A DNA stretch of 33,593 nt from an uncultured bacterium (lineage in GTDB: Bacteria; Bacillota; Bacilli; Lactobacillales; Lactobacillaceae), in NCBI GenBank assembly GCA_905214235.1, contig CAJMLF010000022.1:1-33593 (forward strand). Reading direction: 5' to 3'. Both the position numbers and the translations under genes were made by a program. Below, piece after piece: positions 8,366 through 15,075 of this stretch. The notes below the pieces were generated by a model that had not been told where the DNA came from, did no database searches, and was given only the letters and a program-made list of their open reading frames with translations. Each line of letters opens with the position of its first letter. Positions within the stretch are counted from its first letter, which is position 1.

Positions 8366-9691
8366 TTATGGTAGCAACCCCGCTACCTTGTCACCCAGGG
8401 TCGGATAGATTGCCATCACCTTTTCCCGGTATTCCGCGCCGGTAACCTCTAGCCCAATGATTGGCAGAAAGTTATTAATATCATCGGCTGCATAATCACC
8501 GACTTCACTGGCACCAACCAGCCGCTGGTCCTTAAACACCAGCGTCAAGGCGCTGACCTGGTCATTTTGCCCGGCGTATAAGCTCCCGTATTTGAGGGGA
8601 ACCGTTTTGACCTGGTAGCCAGCATCGTCAGCAACCTCATCGGCGTTTACCCCGGCCCGGGCAACTTCAGGGAAGGTGAAGGCCGCCTGGCCAATTGTTG
8701 GGTAGACAATCGCCTGTTTAGTCTCCCCGGTGAGGTAGTCAAAGAGGTATTGCCCCTCAAACTCAGCCACCGGTGTTAACTTAGGCTGCTTACGGCTCAC
8801 CACATCCCCGATAGCGTAAACCCCGTCGACGGTGGTCATCATGTGCCCGTCAACGTGGATTCCGTGACGGTCGTACTCTATTCCCGTGTTCTCCAAAGCT
8901 AGTTTGTCAACGTTCGGGCGGCGCCCCGTCGCATCAAGGACGTAGTCGGTTGGGACCGGCCCCTGGTCGGTGGCAACTGTCAGGCCATCCGAAGTTTTCT
9001 GGACCGCCTGGGTATTAGCATTGAAGATAAACTTGATTCCCCGCTCCTGCATTGCCTTGACAAGTGTCTTGTCTTCGGCAGCGGTGAATTCGCGCAGGAC
9101 CCGGTCAGAGTGAACAATGATGGTAACATCAGCGCCCGCTGCCGCAACCAGTGTTGCCAATTCAAGGCCGACAAAGCCCGCCCCAATGACCGTGACCCGC
9201 TGGGGAAGCTTCTTGAGTGAAAGGAGGTCATAGTTAGTGTGGAGGTACTCCTTGCCGGGAATATCCAGAATGTTGGGTGTCTGCCCGGTGGCGATGATAA
9301 TATGATCAGCCTGATACTGGTGACCATTGACCATCACGGTGTGGTTATCAACGAAGTGGGCGTAACCATCCTCAACGTCGTGGCTTTTCTTTATAATCTC
9401 CCGGGTTTCAGCTGGCCAGGGATCAAAGCGGTTGAGCTTGGTCTGCATCAGGGCCTGCCAGTCCAATGTAGCGGGCTGGCTGATGCCGTGACCAAGGAGT
9501 TGCTGAGATTGGAGGACGGTCCGGGCCGCCCCTTCGAGGAAAATCTTCGGCTCACAGCCGTAGTTAGGGCAGGTGCCACCGTATTCAAACCCCTCAATGA
9601 CCAACACTTGGTGATTGGTGTTAGCCAACAGGTTGGCCGTTTTGTAGGCGGCCGGGCCGGACCCAATTAATATCTCGTCATACTTCTTCAT
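8366..9691 (-). CDS. FAD-dependent disulfide oxidoreductase, glutathione-reductase-like
   Basis: Class I pyridine nucleotide-disulfide oxidoreductase, 441 aa. It has an FAD-binding GSGPAA (10-15), the redox-active disulfide GGTCPNYGCEPK (C41 and C46), a second Rossmann motif IGAGFVGLE (169-177), and the FAD-contact segment YAIGDV. The catalytic C-terminal HPTxxE of glutathione and mercuric reductases appears here as YPTLGD (Y429, D434), so the proton-relay pair is replaced. A reductase of low-molecular-weight thiols or another small disulfide is the general prediction; calling it Gor would be too strong. The ATG follows CAGGAGGG. It is the first gene of the set with the SGNH hydrolase and glycerate kinase. 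Confidence 0.85.
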   Translation of the reverse strand: MKKYDEILIGSGPAAYKTANLLANTNHQVLVIEGFEYGGTCPNYGCEPKIFLEGAARTVLQSQQLLGHGISQPATLDWQALMQTKLNRFDPWPAETREIIKKSHDVEDGYAHFVDNHTVMVNGHQYQADHIIIATGQTPNILDIPGKEYLHTNYDLLSLKKLPQRVTVIGAGFVGLELATLVAAAGADVTIIVHSDRVLREFTAAEDKTLVKAMQERGIKFIFNANTQAVQKTSDGLTVATDQGPVPTDYVLDATGRRPNVDKLALENTGIEYDRHGIHVDGHMMTTVDGVYAIGDVVSRKQPKLTPVAEFEGQYLFDYLTGETKQAIVYPTIGQAAFTFPEVARAGVNADEVADDAGYQVKTVPLKYGSLYAGQNDQVSALTLVFKDQRLVGASEVGDYAADDINNFLPIIGLEVTGAEYREKVMAIYPTLGDKVAGLLP

Positions 9692-9726
9692 TGCTAATCC
9701 CTCCTGAATCTTATCTGATTAGGTCC

Positions 9727-9756
9727 AGTGTAGCCTAGATTGCTTTGCCAGTACAA
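9727..9756 (-). promoter_or_regulatory. Promoter of the flavoprotein operon
   Basis: On the minus strand a -35 TTGTAC (9751-9756) is 18 bp from a -10 TACACT (9727-9732), about 35 nt upstream of the flavoprotein ATG. It is an imperfect but well-spaced sigma-A promoter. Confidence 0.45.
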
Positions 9757-9774
9757 AGTTTTGCTCCCCTAATA

Positions 9775-9808
9775 AATAAAAATCCTGCCATATCAGTGAT
9801 ACAGCAGG
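9775..9808 (-). terminator. Terminator of RNA methyltransferase gene
   Basis: A CCTGC...GCAGG hairpin (9784-9808, up to 11-12 pairs including G-U) is followed on the minus strand by ATTTTTATTT, directly after the methyltransferase stop. Confidence 0.7.
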
Positions 9809-9822
9809 CTTCTAATAGTGGT

Positions 9823-10677
9823 TCATCGGTTTCCTAGTTCCCAGAAGGCGAGGGCCGAAGCGGCCGCAACGTTTAAAGAATCAACGCCTGGGGCCATCGG
9901 AATCTTAATCGTAAAGTCACTCTGGTCAATTGTCTTTTCCCTGAGGCCGGGGCCTTCCGAACCAAGGATAATGGCTAGTTTATCCACCCGGCCCAGCTGA
10001 GGATCGTCAATGTCAACGGTATTGTGACGCAACGCCATCGCTGCCGTTTGGTAACCAAGCTGGTGAAGGAGGTCAATTCCTCTTGATTGCCAGGTCTTGG
10101 CATCAACGTAAGTCCATGGCACCTGGAAAACCGTTCCCATAGCCACACGGGAGGCCCGCCGGTAAAGCGGGTCGGCGGAATCACTCGTTACGATGACCCC
10201 GTCTATTCCCAACGCCGCCGCAGAGCGAAAGATTGCCCCGATATTGGCGGGATTAACAACGCTTTCCAGGACCGCAATCCGGGGATGGGTCGGCATTGTT
10301 GCCAAGAAGCTGGGCAAGTCCGGGCGGTGTTCACGATACATTGCGGCAAGCGCACCCCGCAAGAGGTTATAACCAGGCAGTTGGCGGAGGAGGTCACTAG
10401 TGGCCACGTAGATTGGCGTTTGGCCCAGGCCCCCCGTCTTATTAACGGCCATCTCATGGTCAAGGTCACTTAGGTCCCGTTCCAGCTCCTTCTTCTCGAC
10501 CAAGAGGGAAGCTGGCCGGTACCCTGCCCGCAAGGCCCGTTCGATTACCTTGGGACTCTCCGCAATAAATAAACCCGGATTAGGCTCCCGAGAATGAAAA
10601 AGCTGGGCCTCATTGAGACGAACATAGGGATCCAGACTGGCACCATCTAAGTTTGTAAGAAAAATTAAGTTATGCAT
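9823..10677 (-). CDS. TrmH/SpoU-family RNA 2'-O-methyltransferase
   Basis: SPOUT-class SAM-dependent methyltransferase that would methylate a ribose 2'-OH in rRNA or tRNA. The C-terminal half carries the three SpoU motifs: NPANIGAIFRSA (142-153), ILGSEGPGL (237-245) and the trefoil-knot motif IPMAPGVDSLNVAAASA (259-275). The N-terminal region (about 1-120) is an RNA-binding substrate domain. The length (284 aa) fits TrmH-type rRNA methyltransferases; the target nucleotide cannot be told. The ATG is preceded by a modest AAGGTAGA site. It lies downstream of tRNA-Pro but is separated from it by a terminator. Confidence 0.9.
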   Translation of the reverse strand: MHNLIFLTNLDGASLDPYVRLNEAQLFHSREPNPGLFIAESPKVIERALRAGYRPASLLVEKKELERDLSDLDHEMAVNKTGGLGQTPIYVATSDLLRQLPGYNLLRGALAAMYREHRPDLPSFLATMPTHPRIAVLESVVNPANIGAIFRSAAALGIDGVIVTSDSADPLYRRASRVAMGTVFQVPWTYVDAKTWQSRGIDLLHQLGYQTAAMALRHNTVDIDDPQLGRVDKLAIILGSEGPGLREKTIDQSDFTIKIPMAPGVDSLNVAAASALAFWELGNR

Positions 10678-10699
10678 AAAATCTACCTTATTCGTGAAT

Positions 10700-10753
10700 A
10701 TAAAATAAAGAGGCTGTCCTGACGCGACCTACCACATCATGAACAACCTCTTT
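10700..10753 (-). terminator. Terminator of tRNA-Pro
   Basis: The stem AAAGAGG...CCTCTTT (10707-10713 and 10747-10753), extended by G-U-containing pairs, is followed on the minus strand by ATTTTATATT, ten nt after the tRNA-Pro 3' end. Its large loop shares two 8-mers with the structured element at 3213-3306. Confidence 0.7.
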
Positions 10754-10762
10754 GCAATAAAG

Positions 10763-10836
10763 TCGGAAATACAAGATTTGAACTTGCGACCTCTGCGTCC
10801 CGAACGCAGCGCTCTACCAAACTGAGCTAATTTCCG
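10763..10836 (-). tRNA. tRNA-Pro(CGG)
   Basis: Full cloverleaf on the minus strand. Acceptor CGGAAAT pairs with ATTTCCG, the discriminator is A, the anticodon stem is CTGCG/CGCAG, and the loop TTCGGGA gives anticodon CGG with G37 as usual for proline. The T arm has TTCAAAT. CCA is not encoded. Confidence 0.93.
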
Positions 10837-10844
10837 AAGTTAAG

Positions 10845-10873
10845 TAAATACCCTTGAGTACTACTGATGTCAA
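10845..10873 (-). promoter_or_regulatory. Promoter of tRNA-Pro
   Basis: On the minus strand a perfect -35 TTGACA (10868-10873) is 17 bp from a -10 TATTTA (10845-10850), about 8 nt before the tRNA 5' end. tRNA-Pro is therefore transcribed on its own, despite being split from the other tRNA genes. Confidence 0.75.
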
Positions 10874-10974
10874 TACTTAGTAAGTATATACCCCTTTATG
10901 GTTATCTGTCAATTAATGCTAATAACTGTCAAAGAGTTAACTTTCCAGATTATGAACAGTCTTGTCTTTCATAC

Positions 10975-11556
10975 TTATTCTTTTTTCACTGTATCCATAA
11001 TTGCATCAATTACATCACTGGAAATCTCTTGATGATAGTTATACCGATGAATAACATAGCCAATTACCGTGTGCCAAAGGATATCTCCCATCATGGCGGC
11101 GTCCCCTTCTCTAAATTGGCCTGCTATTTGGCCCTTTTTTATAATTCCCCCAAGAAAAGTCTTCCCATAAATAGTAAATGGAAATGCATCATCAGCACTT
11201 TCTAACGAGCCATGGGCATAACAGGAAATAATGATTCGGATTGGCGAATGGTAGCCCGTTTTGCTATAGGGTAACAATACCCGGCGGCAAAACATCTTCA
11301 AAGAATCAAACGGTGTTGCTAACCCTAAAACATAGTTCTGACAGTCATTAATCATTGGTCCATAAGACTTTAAAATGTCTACCTTTGAACCAAAATAGTG
11401 ATAAATTAGTCCCGCGGAAACATCAGCCGCATTGGCAATATCAGTAATCTTTGTATTCTCAAATCCATGATTATCAAATTCGCTAATCGCCGCTTTTAAG
11501 ATTGCCTTACGGCGTTGGTTAGCAATTTTTTTACGATTCTCAATAGACATAACCAT
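10975..11556 (-). CDS. TetR/AcrR-family transcriptional regulator
   Basis: Ligand-responsive repressor of 193 aa from the chosen start. The N-terminal HTH (about residues 10-58, with TKITDIANAADVSAGLIYHYFGSK) is classic TetR; the C-terminal ligand and dimer domain is divergent, as usual. GAGG lies 9 nt before the ATG at 11556 (MVMSIEN), while an upstream TTG at 11562 is too close to it. It is transcribed away from the Old Yellow Enzyme gene, with palindromes in the shared gap, so it most likely represses that gene and itself. Base use is AT-richer than the flanking genes, consistent with transfer. The inducer is unknown. Confidence 0.9.
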   Translation of the reverse strand: MVMSIENRKKIANQRRKAILKAAISEFDNHGFENTKITDIANAADVSAGLIYHYFGSKVDILKSYGPMINDCQNYVLGLATPFDSLKMFCRRVLLPYSKTGYHSPIRIIISCYAHGSLESADDAFPFTIYGKTFLGGIIKKGQIAGQFREGDAAMMGDILWHTVIGYVIHRYNYHQEISSDVIDAIMDTVKKE

Positions 11557-11587
11557 CTTCAATAACCTCGGTTCATTATTTATTACG

Positions 11588-11661
11588 ATTATAACATATC
11601 GGCTAATATTGAATTTAAATTCAATATTAACTTGAAATTCAATGTTGAATAGTAATACAAT
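11588..11661. promoter_or_regulatory. Divergent promoters and palindromic TetR operators
   Basis: A 26-bp perfect palindrome spans 11604-11629 (half-arm TAATATTGAATTT). A related inverted repeat, ATTCAA-TG-TTGAAT, lies at 11637-11650. The minus-strand tetR promoter has an extended -10 TGTTATAAT (TATAAT at 11588-11593), with the palindrome covering its -35 region. A plus-strand promoter has -35 TTGAAA (11632-11637) and -10 TACAAT (11656-11661), 18 bp apart, with the second repeat inside the spacer. Both are well placed as repressor binding sites. Confidence 0.7.
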
Positions 11662-11770
11662 GATGGTGGATCCATTAAGAAATCGGTTTCATAGTGTATA
11701 ACATTAACACTAACCCCACGATATACAGGTAGTGCTAGAAATATTTATTATCTTCATTGGAGGGACAGTT

Positions 11771-13717
11771 ATGTCTAATACAAATAAGTACTATCCAAAG
11801 CTTTTCTCACCTTTCCACATTGGCCACTTACAGATAAAGAACCGAATCGTAATGCCACCATTAGCCACTAACCTTGGACAAGATGGTTTCGTAACGGATG
11901 AATTATTAGATTACTTTGCGGCACGCGCCAAGGGGGGCGCAGGATTAATTTACACTGGTAATTGCTCCGTAGACTACCCGCGCGGAAAAGACGTTGCTAA
12001 TCAATTACGAGTTGATGATATGAAATATTGTGCTGGATTAAACAAGCTGGTGGAACGTGTCCACGCCTACGACGCCCGTATTTTCTGCCAAATTCACCAG
12101 AGTGGGAACCAGACAACCACAGAACATAGTGAAGGTGTACCATTGGTCTCTCCGTCTGGTGTTCCTTCCCCTGTCTGCAAGACACAACCACGCGTAATGT
12201 CTAACCAAGAAGTCTGGGATATGATCGATAAATTCGCTAAAGCAGCCCATTGGGTAAAAGTAGCTGGTTTCGATGGGATCGAAATTTTTGGTGGCCACGG
12301 ATATATCATTGAACAGTTTATGTCGCCGGCGACTAACTTCCGTCATGATGAATTCGGTGGTAGCTTTGAAAACCGGATGCGCTTCCCACTTGAGATTGTT
12401 AAGGCAGTACGACGAGAAGTCGGCTATGATTTTCCAATCGATTTTCGAATTTCGGTTGACGAATTTACTGACCCTGGCTATCACCTTGAGGAAGGGGTCA
12501 AAATGTGTCAAGAACTAGAGCGCGCTGGTGTCGACATGCTTCACGTCAGTGGCGGCTACTATGGTTCAATGGAAAGAACTTTCGAAACCCCTACCTTCCC
12601 TCAAGGCGATAAAGCCTACTTGGCAGAAGCTGTCAAAAAGGTTGTTAATATTCCAGTTATTGCAGTTGGAAATATTCGAACTCCAGACGTAGCTGAAGAC
12701 ATTCTCGAAAAGGGTCAGGCTGACTTGGTAGCACTTGGCCGGACACTAATTGCTGATCCCGAGTGGCCAAACAAAGCTCGTCTGGGCCACGCTAATACCA
12801 TTCGACGGTGTATAAACTGTCTTCACTGTCAAGGCGATACTATTCACCCTGGACTAGGAATGCGGTGTACCGTTAACCCTCTGGTTGGTTATGAATCAGA
12901 ATACAAGCATATTCTTAAAACTAATTCACCAAAGAATGTTATGGTCATTGGTGGTGGCCCTGCAGGGATGACAGCTGCATACTCTGCCGCTAAGAAGGGA
13001 CACCCTGTAACCATCTTTGAACAGTCAGATACTTTAGGCGGCCAAATGAAGATTGCTTCCGTCCCGCCTTACAAAAAGATTGTTAGACACGTTGCCGAGT
13101 GGCAAATTGGCGAAATGAAACGGTGCCACGTTACTATTAAAACCGGTGTTAAAGTTAATCCGGCCATGATTAAAGAGTTCAAGCCTGATGATGTTATTCT
13201 CGCCACGGGTTCATTACCATCAATTCCACCAATTGATGGAATTAATAGAGCCATTAGTTCCTGGAAGCTCCTTGAAGGTAAAGCAAAAGTTCCAACAAAA
13301 GATGTAATTATTCTTGGAGGCGGTGAAACTGGTTCCGAAGTTGCTGATATGCTTGCTCAAGATGGTCACGATGTAACCGTTGACATGTTACCTGAATTGG
13401 CCATGTCCCGTGAACGGGTATCACGCGGTGAGTTCTTGAGACGGCTTAAGAAGGAGAATGTTAAGTCCGTAATGAATGCTGTAGTTACTAAGATTACGGA
13501 CGATGGAATTACCTATGTTGAGAAGAATAGTGGTCATAATGGCTTTGTTGCCGGCAAGTCCGTTGTCATTGCACTTGGACAAAAGCCCGTTACTGATCTT
13601 CAAGACACCCTAGATGAAATGGAGGTTCCTTATCAAGTCATTGGTGGTGCCTTTGAGGTTCGTAACATTGCCTCTGCTAATCGAATGGGCTTTGACGCTG
13701 GTCAACAGATCCAATGA
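11771..13717 (+). CDS. Old Yellow Enzyme-type 2-ene reductase with Fe-S and FAD domains
   Basis: Three-cofactor flavoenzyme of the 2,4-dienoyl-CoA reductase/trimethylamine dehydrogenase/enoate reductase group, 648 aa. Residues 1-370 form the FMN-binding TIM barrel, including HGYIIEQFMSPATNFR with Y178 and the GGSFENR motif. A 4Fe-4S motif has Cys at 347, 350, 353 and 366, the spacing of trimethylamine dehydrogenase. Residues 390-648 hold an FAD site GGGPAG (394-399) and an NAD(P)H site GGGETG (516-521). It should pass electrons from NAD(P)H through FAD and Fe-S to FMN to reduce an activated C=C bond; hydroxycinnamates, enoates or dienoyl substrates are candidates. GGAGG precedes the ATG at 11771. 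It is AT-richer than its neighbours and probably controlled by the divergent TetR. Confidence 0.88.
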   Translation: MSNTNKYYPKLFSPFHIGHLQIKNRIVMPPLATNLGQDGFVTDELLDYFAARAKGGAGLIYTGNCSVDYPRGKDVANQLRVDDMKYCAGLNKLVERVHAYDARIFCQIHQSGNQTTTEHSEGVPLVSPSGVPSPVCKTQPRVMSNQEVWDMIDKFAKAAHWVKVAGFDGIEIFGGHGYIIEQFMSPATNFRHDEFGGSFENRMRFPLEIVKAVRREVGYDFPIDFRISVDEFTDPGYHLEEGVKMCQELERAGVDMLHVSGGYYGSMERTFETPTFPQGDKAYLAEAVKKVVNIPVIAVGNIRTPDVAEDILEKGQADLVALGRTLIADPEWPNKARLGHANTIRRCINCLHCQGDTIHPGLGMRCTVNPLVGYESEYKHILKTNSPKNVMVIGGGPAGMTAAYSAAKKGHPVTIFEQSDTLGGQMKIASVPPYKKIVRHVAEWQIGEMKRCHVTIKTGVKVNPAMIKEFKPDDVILATGSLPSIPPIDGINRAISSWKLLEGKAKVPTKDVIILGGGETGSEVADMLAQDGHDVTVDMLPELAMSRERVSRGEFLRRLKKENVKSVMNAVVTKITDDGITYVEKNSGHNGFVAGKSVVIALGQKPVTDLQDTLDEMEVPYQVIGGAFEVRNIASANRMGFDAGQQIQ

Positions 13718-13743
13718 GGTAATCTCCTTTGTCAAATAAAAAA

Positions 13744-13787
13744 ACGACTAATGACTTTGGATTAGCAAAGTCATTAGTCGTTTTTTT
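13744..13787 (+). terminator. Terminator of the Old Yellow Enzyme gene
   Basis: A 16-bp perfect stem (arms 13744-13759 and 13766-13781, ACGACTAATGACTTTG) is followed by seven T on the plus strand, 26 nt after the stop codon. A-rich sequence before the stem could also make it work for the opposite strand. Confidence 0.9.
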
Positions 13788-13819
13788 ATTTTGTAGGAAA
13801 AGGTTAAACCCTTATTATA

Positions 13820-13893
13820 TGCACCCAGAAGGAGTCGAACCTTCAACCTTCTGATTCGTAGTCAGACACTCTATCCAATTGCGCTATGGGTGC
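13820..13893 (-). tRNA. tRNA-Arg(ACG)
   Basis: Cloverleaf on the minus strand with acceptor GCACCCA/TGGGTGC and anticodon stem TCTGA/TCAGA. The loop CTACGAA gives anticodon ACG, expected to become ICG. CCA is not encoded. Confidence 0.95.
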
Positions 13894-13899
13894 AAGAAA

Positions 13900-13971
13900 A
13901 GCGGAAGACGGGATTCGAACCCGCGACCCCCACCATGGCAAGGTGATGTTCTACCACTGAACTACTTCCGC
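13900..13971 (-). tRNA. tRNA-Gly(GCC)
   Basis: Cloverleaf on the minus strand with acceptor GCGGAAG/CTTCCGC. The anticodon loop TTGCCAT gives anticodon GCC, and the T arm has GGTTCGAATCC. It lies 6 nt upstream of tRNA-Arg in the same transcript direction. Confidence 0.95.
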
Positions 13972-14060
13972 ATAATTATGAGCTATTTAATTGCTATCAA
14001 CGATTATTAATATTACATGAACCAGTGAAGAATGTCAACACTTTTTTCAAATAATATTAA

Positions 14061-14142
14061 TGCGGATGAAGGGACTTGAACCCTTACATCAAAAGATACA
14101 AGATCCTAAATCTTGCGCGTCTGCCAATTCCGCCACATCCGC
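14061..14142 (-). tRNA. tRNA-Leu(TAG)
   Basis: Class II tRNA of 82 nt with a long variable arm. The acceptor is GCGGATG/CATCCGC, the anticodon stem CAAGA/TCTTG, and the loop TTTAGGA gives anticodon TAG. CCA is not encoded. Confidence 0.95.
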
Positions 14143-14145
14143 ATA

Positions 14146-14218
14146 TGGAGGATACAGGGCTCGAACCTGTGACCCTCTGCTTGTAAGGCAGATGCTCTCC
14201 CAACTGAGCTAATCCTCC
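14146..14218 (-). tRNA. tRNA-Val(TAC)
   Basis: Cloverleaf on the minus strand with acceptor GGAGGAT/ATCCTCC and anticodon stem TCTGC/GCAGA. The loop CTTACAA gives anticodon TAC. It is the first gene of the tRNA transcript, only 3 nt before tRNA-Leu. Confidence 0.95.
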
Positions 14219-14223
14219 GAAAA

Positions 14224-14254
14224 AATTAAGCTAACTGAACAAGTCAGCTTAATT
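14224..14254 (-). terminator. Hairpin terminator after the deoxynucleoside kinase gene
   Basis: A 13-14 bp stem (AATTAAGCTGACT...AGTTAGCTTAATT on the minus strand) is followed by TTTT. It ends kinase transcripts but overlaps the tRNA-Val promoter start region, so tRNA transcripts begin within it. Confidence 0.65.
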
Positions 14255-14283
14255 AATATATCATCCATTCTGACAATTGTCAA
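14255..14283 (-). promoter_or_regulatory. Promoter of the Val-Leu-Gly-Arg tRNA operon
   Basis: On the minus strand a perfect -35 TTGACA (14278-14283) is 17 bp from a -10 TATATT (14255-14260), about 35-40 nt upstream of tRNA-Val. It begins only 4 nt after the kinase stop codon. Confidence 0.85.
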
Positions 14284-14287
14284 ACAT

Positions 14288-14929
14288 TTATTTTAAATTT
14301 AAGTCCACTAGCTTCTGGTCAATCATCTGGAGCACTTTCTTGGCCGCGCGCGGGTCCTCCACAAAATCATACTCGTCCCCATCAATCAGCATCTTAGGGC
14401 TCTGATCGTACTGCTTGTACCATTCTTGGTAGCGTTCGTTTAGGTTCTTGTAGTAGTTGTAAAGTGACGGGTCGTTGGCAATCTGCTCGTAAGACCGGCC
14501 CCGCTTCTTAATCCGCTTGAGCATCGTATCAAAGGAAACCTGGATCGTGATCAACAGGTTTGGCGCCTTTTGGTGGGGCTGCTCAGGAAGTTCTTCCATC
14601 ATGTTGGCCAGCAGTGAGCTGTAAATGTCCGACTCCGTCTGCGTTGCCCGCCCCATGTCAGCGTTCAGCTTAAACAGCAGGGCATCTTCAAAAATCGACC
14701 GGTCCAAGACGTTGAGATCGTTGCTATATGATTCTTTAATCTCGTCAATCCGCTTGTTTAAAAAGTAAATCTGCAACAGGAAGCCGTACTTCTTAGGGTT
14801 CTTGTAGAAAAGCGGCAAAATCTTGTTGTCGTCGACTGATTCGTAAAAAGCCTGGCTATGTAAGTGGTCGGCCAGTAACTGCGTCAGGCTGGTCTTACCA
14901 GCACCAATTGTTCCTGCTAAAGCAATCAT
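14288..14929 (-). CDS. Deoxynucleoside kinase (dAK/dGK family)
   Basis: Salvage kinase phosphorylating deoxynucleosides (probably dA, dG or dC) with ATP in the cytoplasm, 213 aa. Walker A GTIGAGKT spans 6-13, the family's DRS motif is in VLDRSIFED (near 74-82), and a lid region RIKKRGRSYE near 140 carries the arginines typical of the group. Lactobacilli that depend on exogenous deoxynucleosides often carry two tandem copies; only one is present here. The ATG is preceded by AAAGGAACAGG. The specificity for dA versus dG cannot be read from the sequence. Confidence 0.9.
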   Translation of the reverse strand: MIALAGTIGAGKTSLTQLLADHLHSQAFYESVDDNKILPLFYKNPKKYGFLLQIYFLNKRIDEIKESYSNDLNVLDRSIFEDALLFKLNADMGRATQTESDIYSSLLANMMEELPEQPHQKAPNLLITIQVSFDTMLKRIKKRGRSYEQIANDPSLYNYYKNLNERYQEWYKQYDQSPKMLIDGDEYDFVEDPRAAKKVLQMIDQKLVDLNLK

Positions 14930-15024
14930 TATCCTGTTCCTTTCATTATGATCTGTTAAAAGACACGATTACTATTCTACCATCGATGGGAAATCGACAA
15001 CAGGATTAAGAACTAATTTCTCGC

Positions 15025-15060
15025 AAAAAAAATCTCCCCGGAAATTTTCGGGAAGATTTT
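15025..15060 (-). terminator. Terminator of lysP
   Basis: The stem AAATCTTCCCG...CGGGGAGATTT is followed by a run of eight T on the minus strand, 15 nt after the lysP stop codon. Confidence 0.85.
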
Positions 15061-15075
15061 GAAATATATTATCGC

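Noticed and set aside
10867..11205. Plus-strand open frame of 112 codons opposite the TetR gene
   Set aside because: It overlaps the 3' part of the TetR gene antisense and has no good ribosome binding site; its start region coincides with the tRNA-Pro promoter.
13820..13893. Attachment-site duplication of the tRNA-Arg 3' end marking an integrated element
   Set aside because: The tRNA-Arg 3' sequence is not repeated at the other edge of the TetR-reductase module (10840-11000), and no integrase is present, so site-specific integration is not supported.
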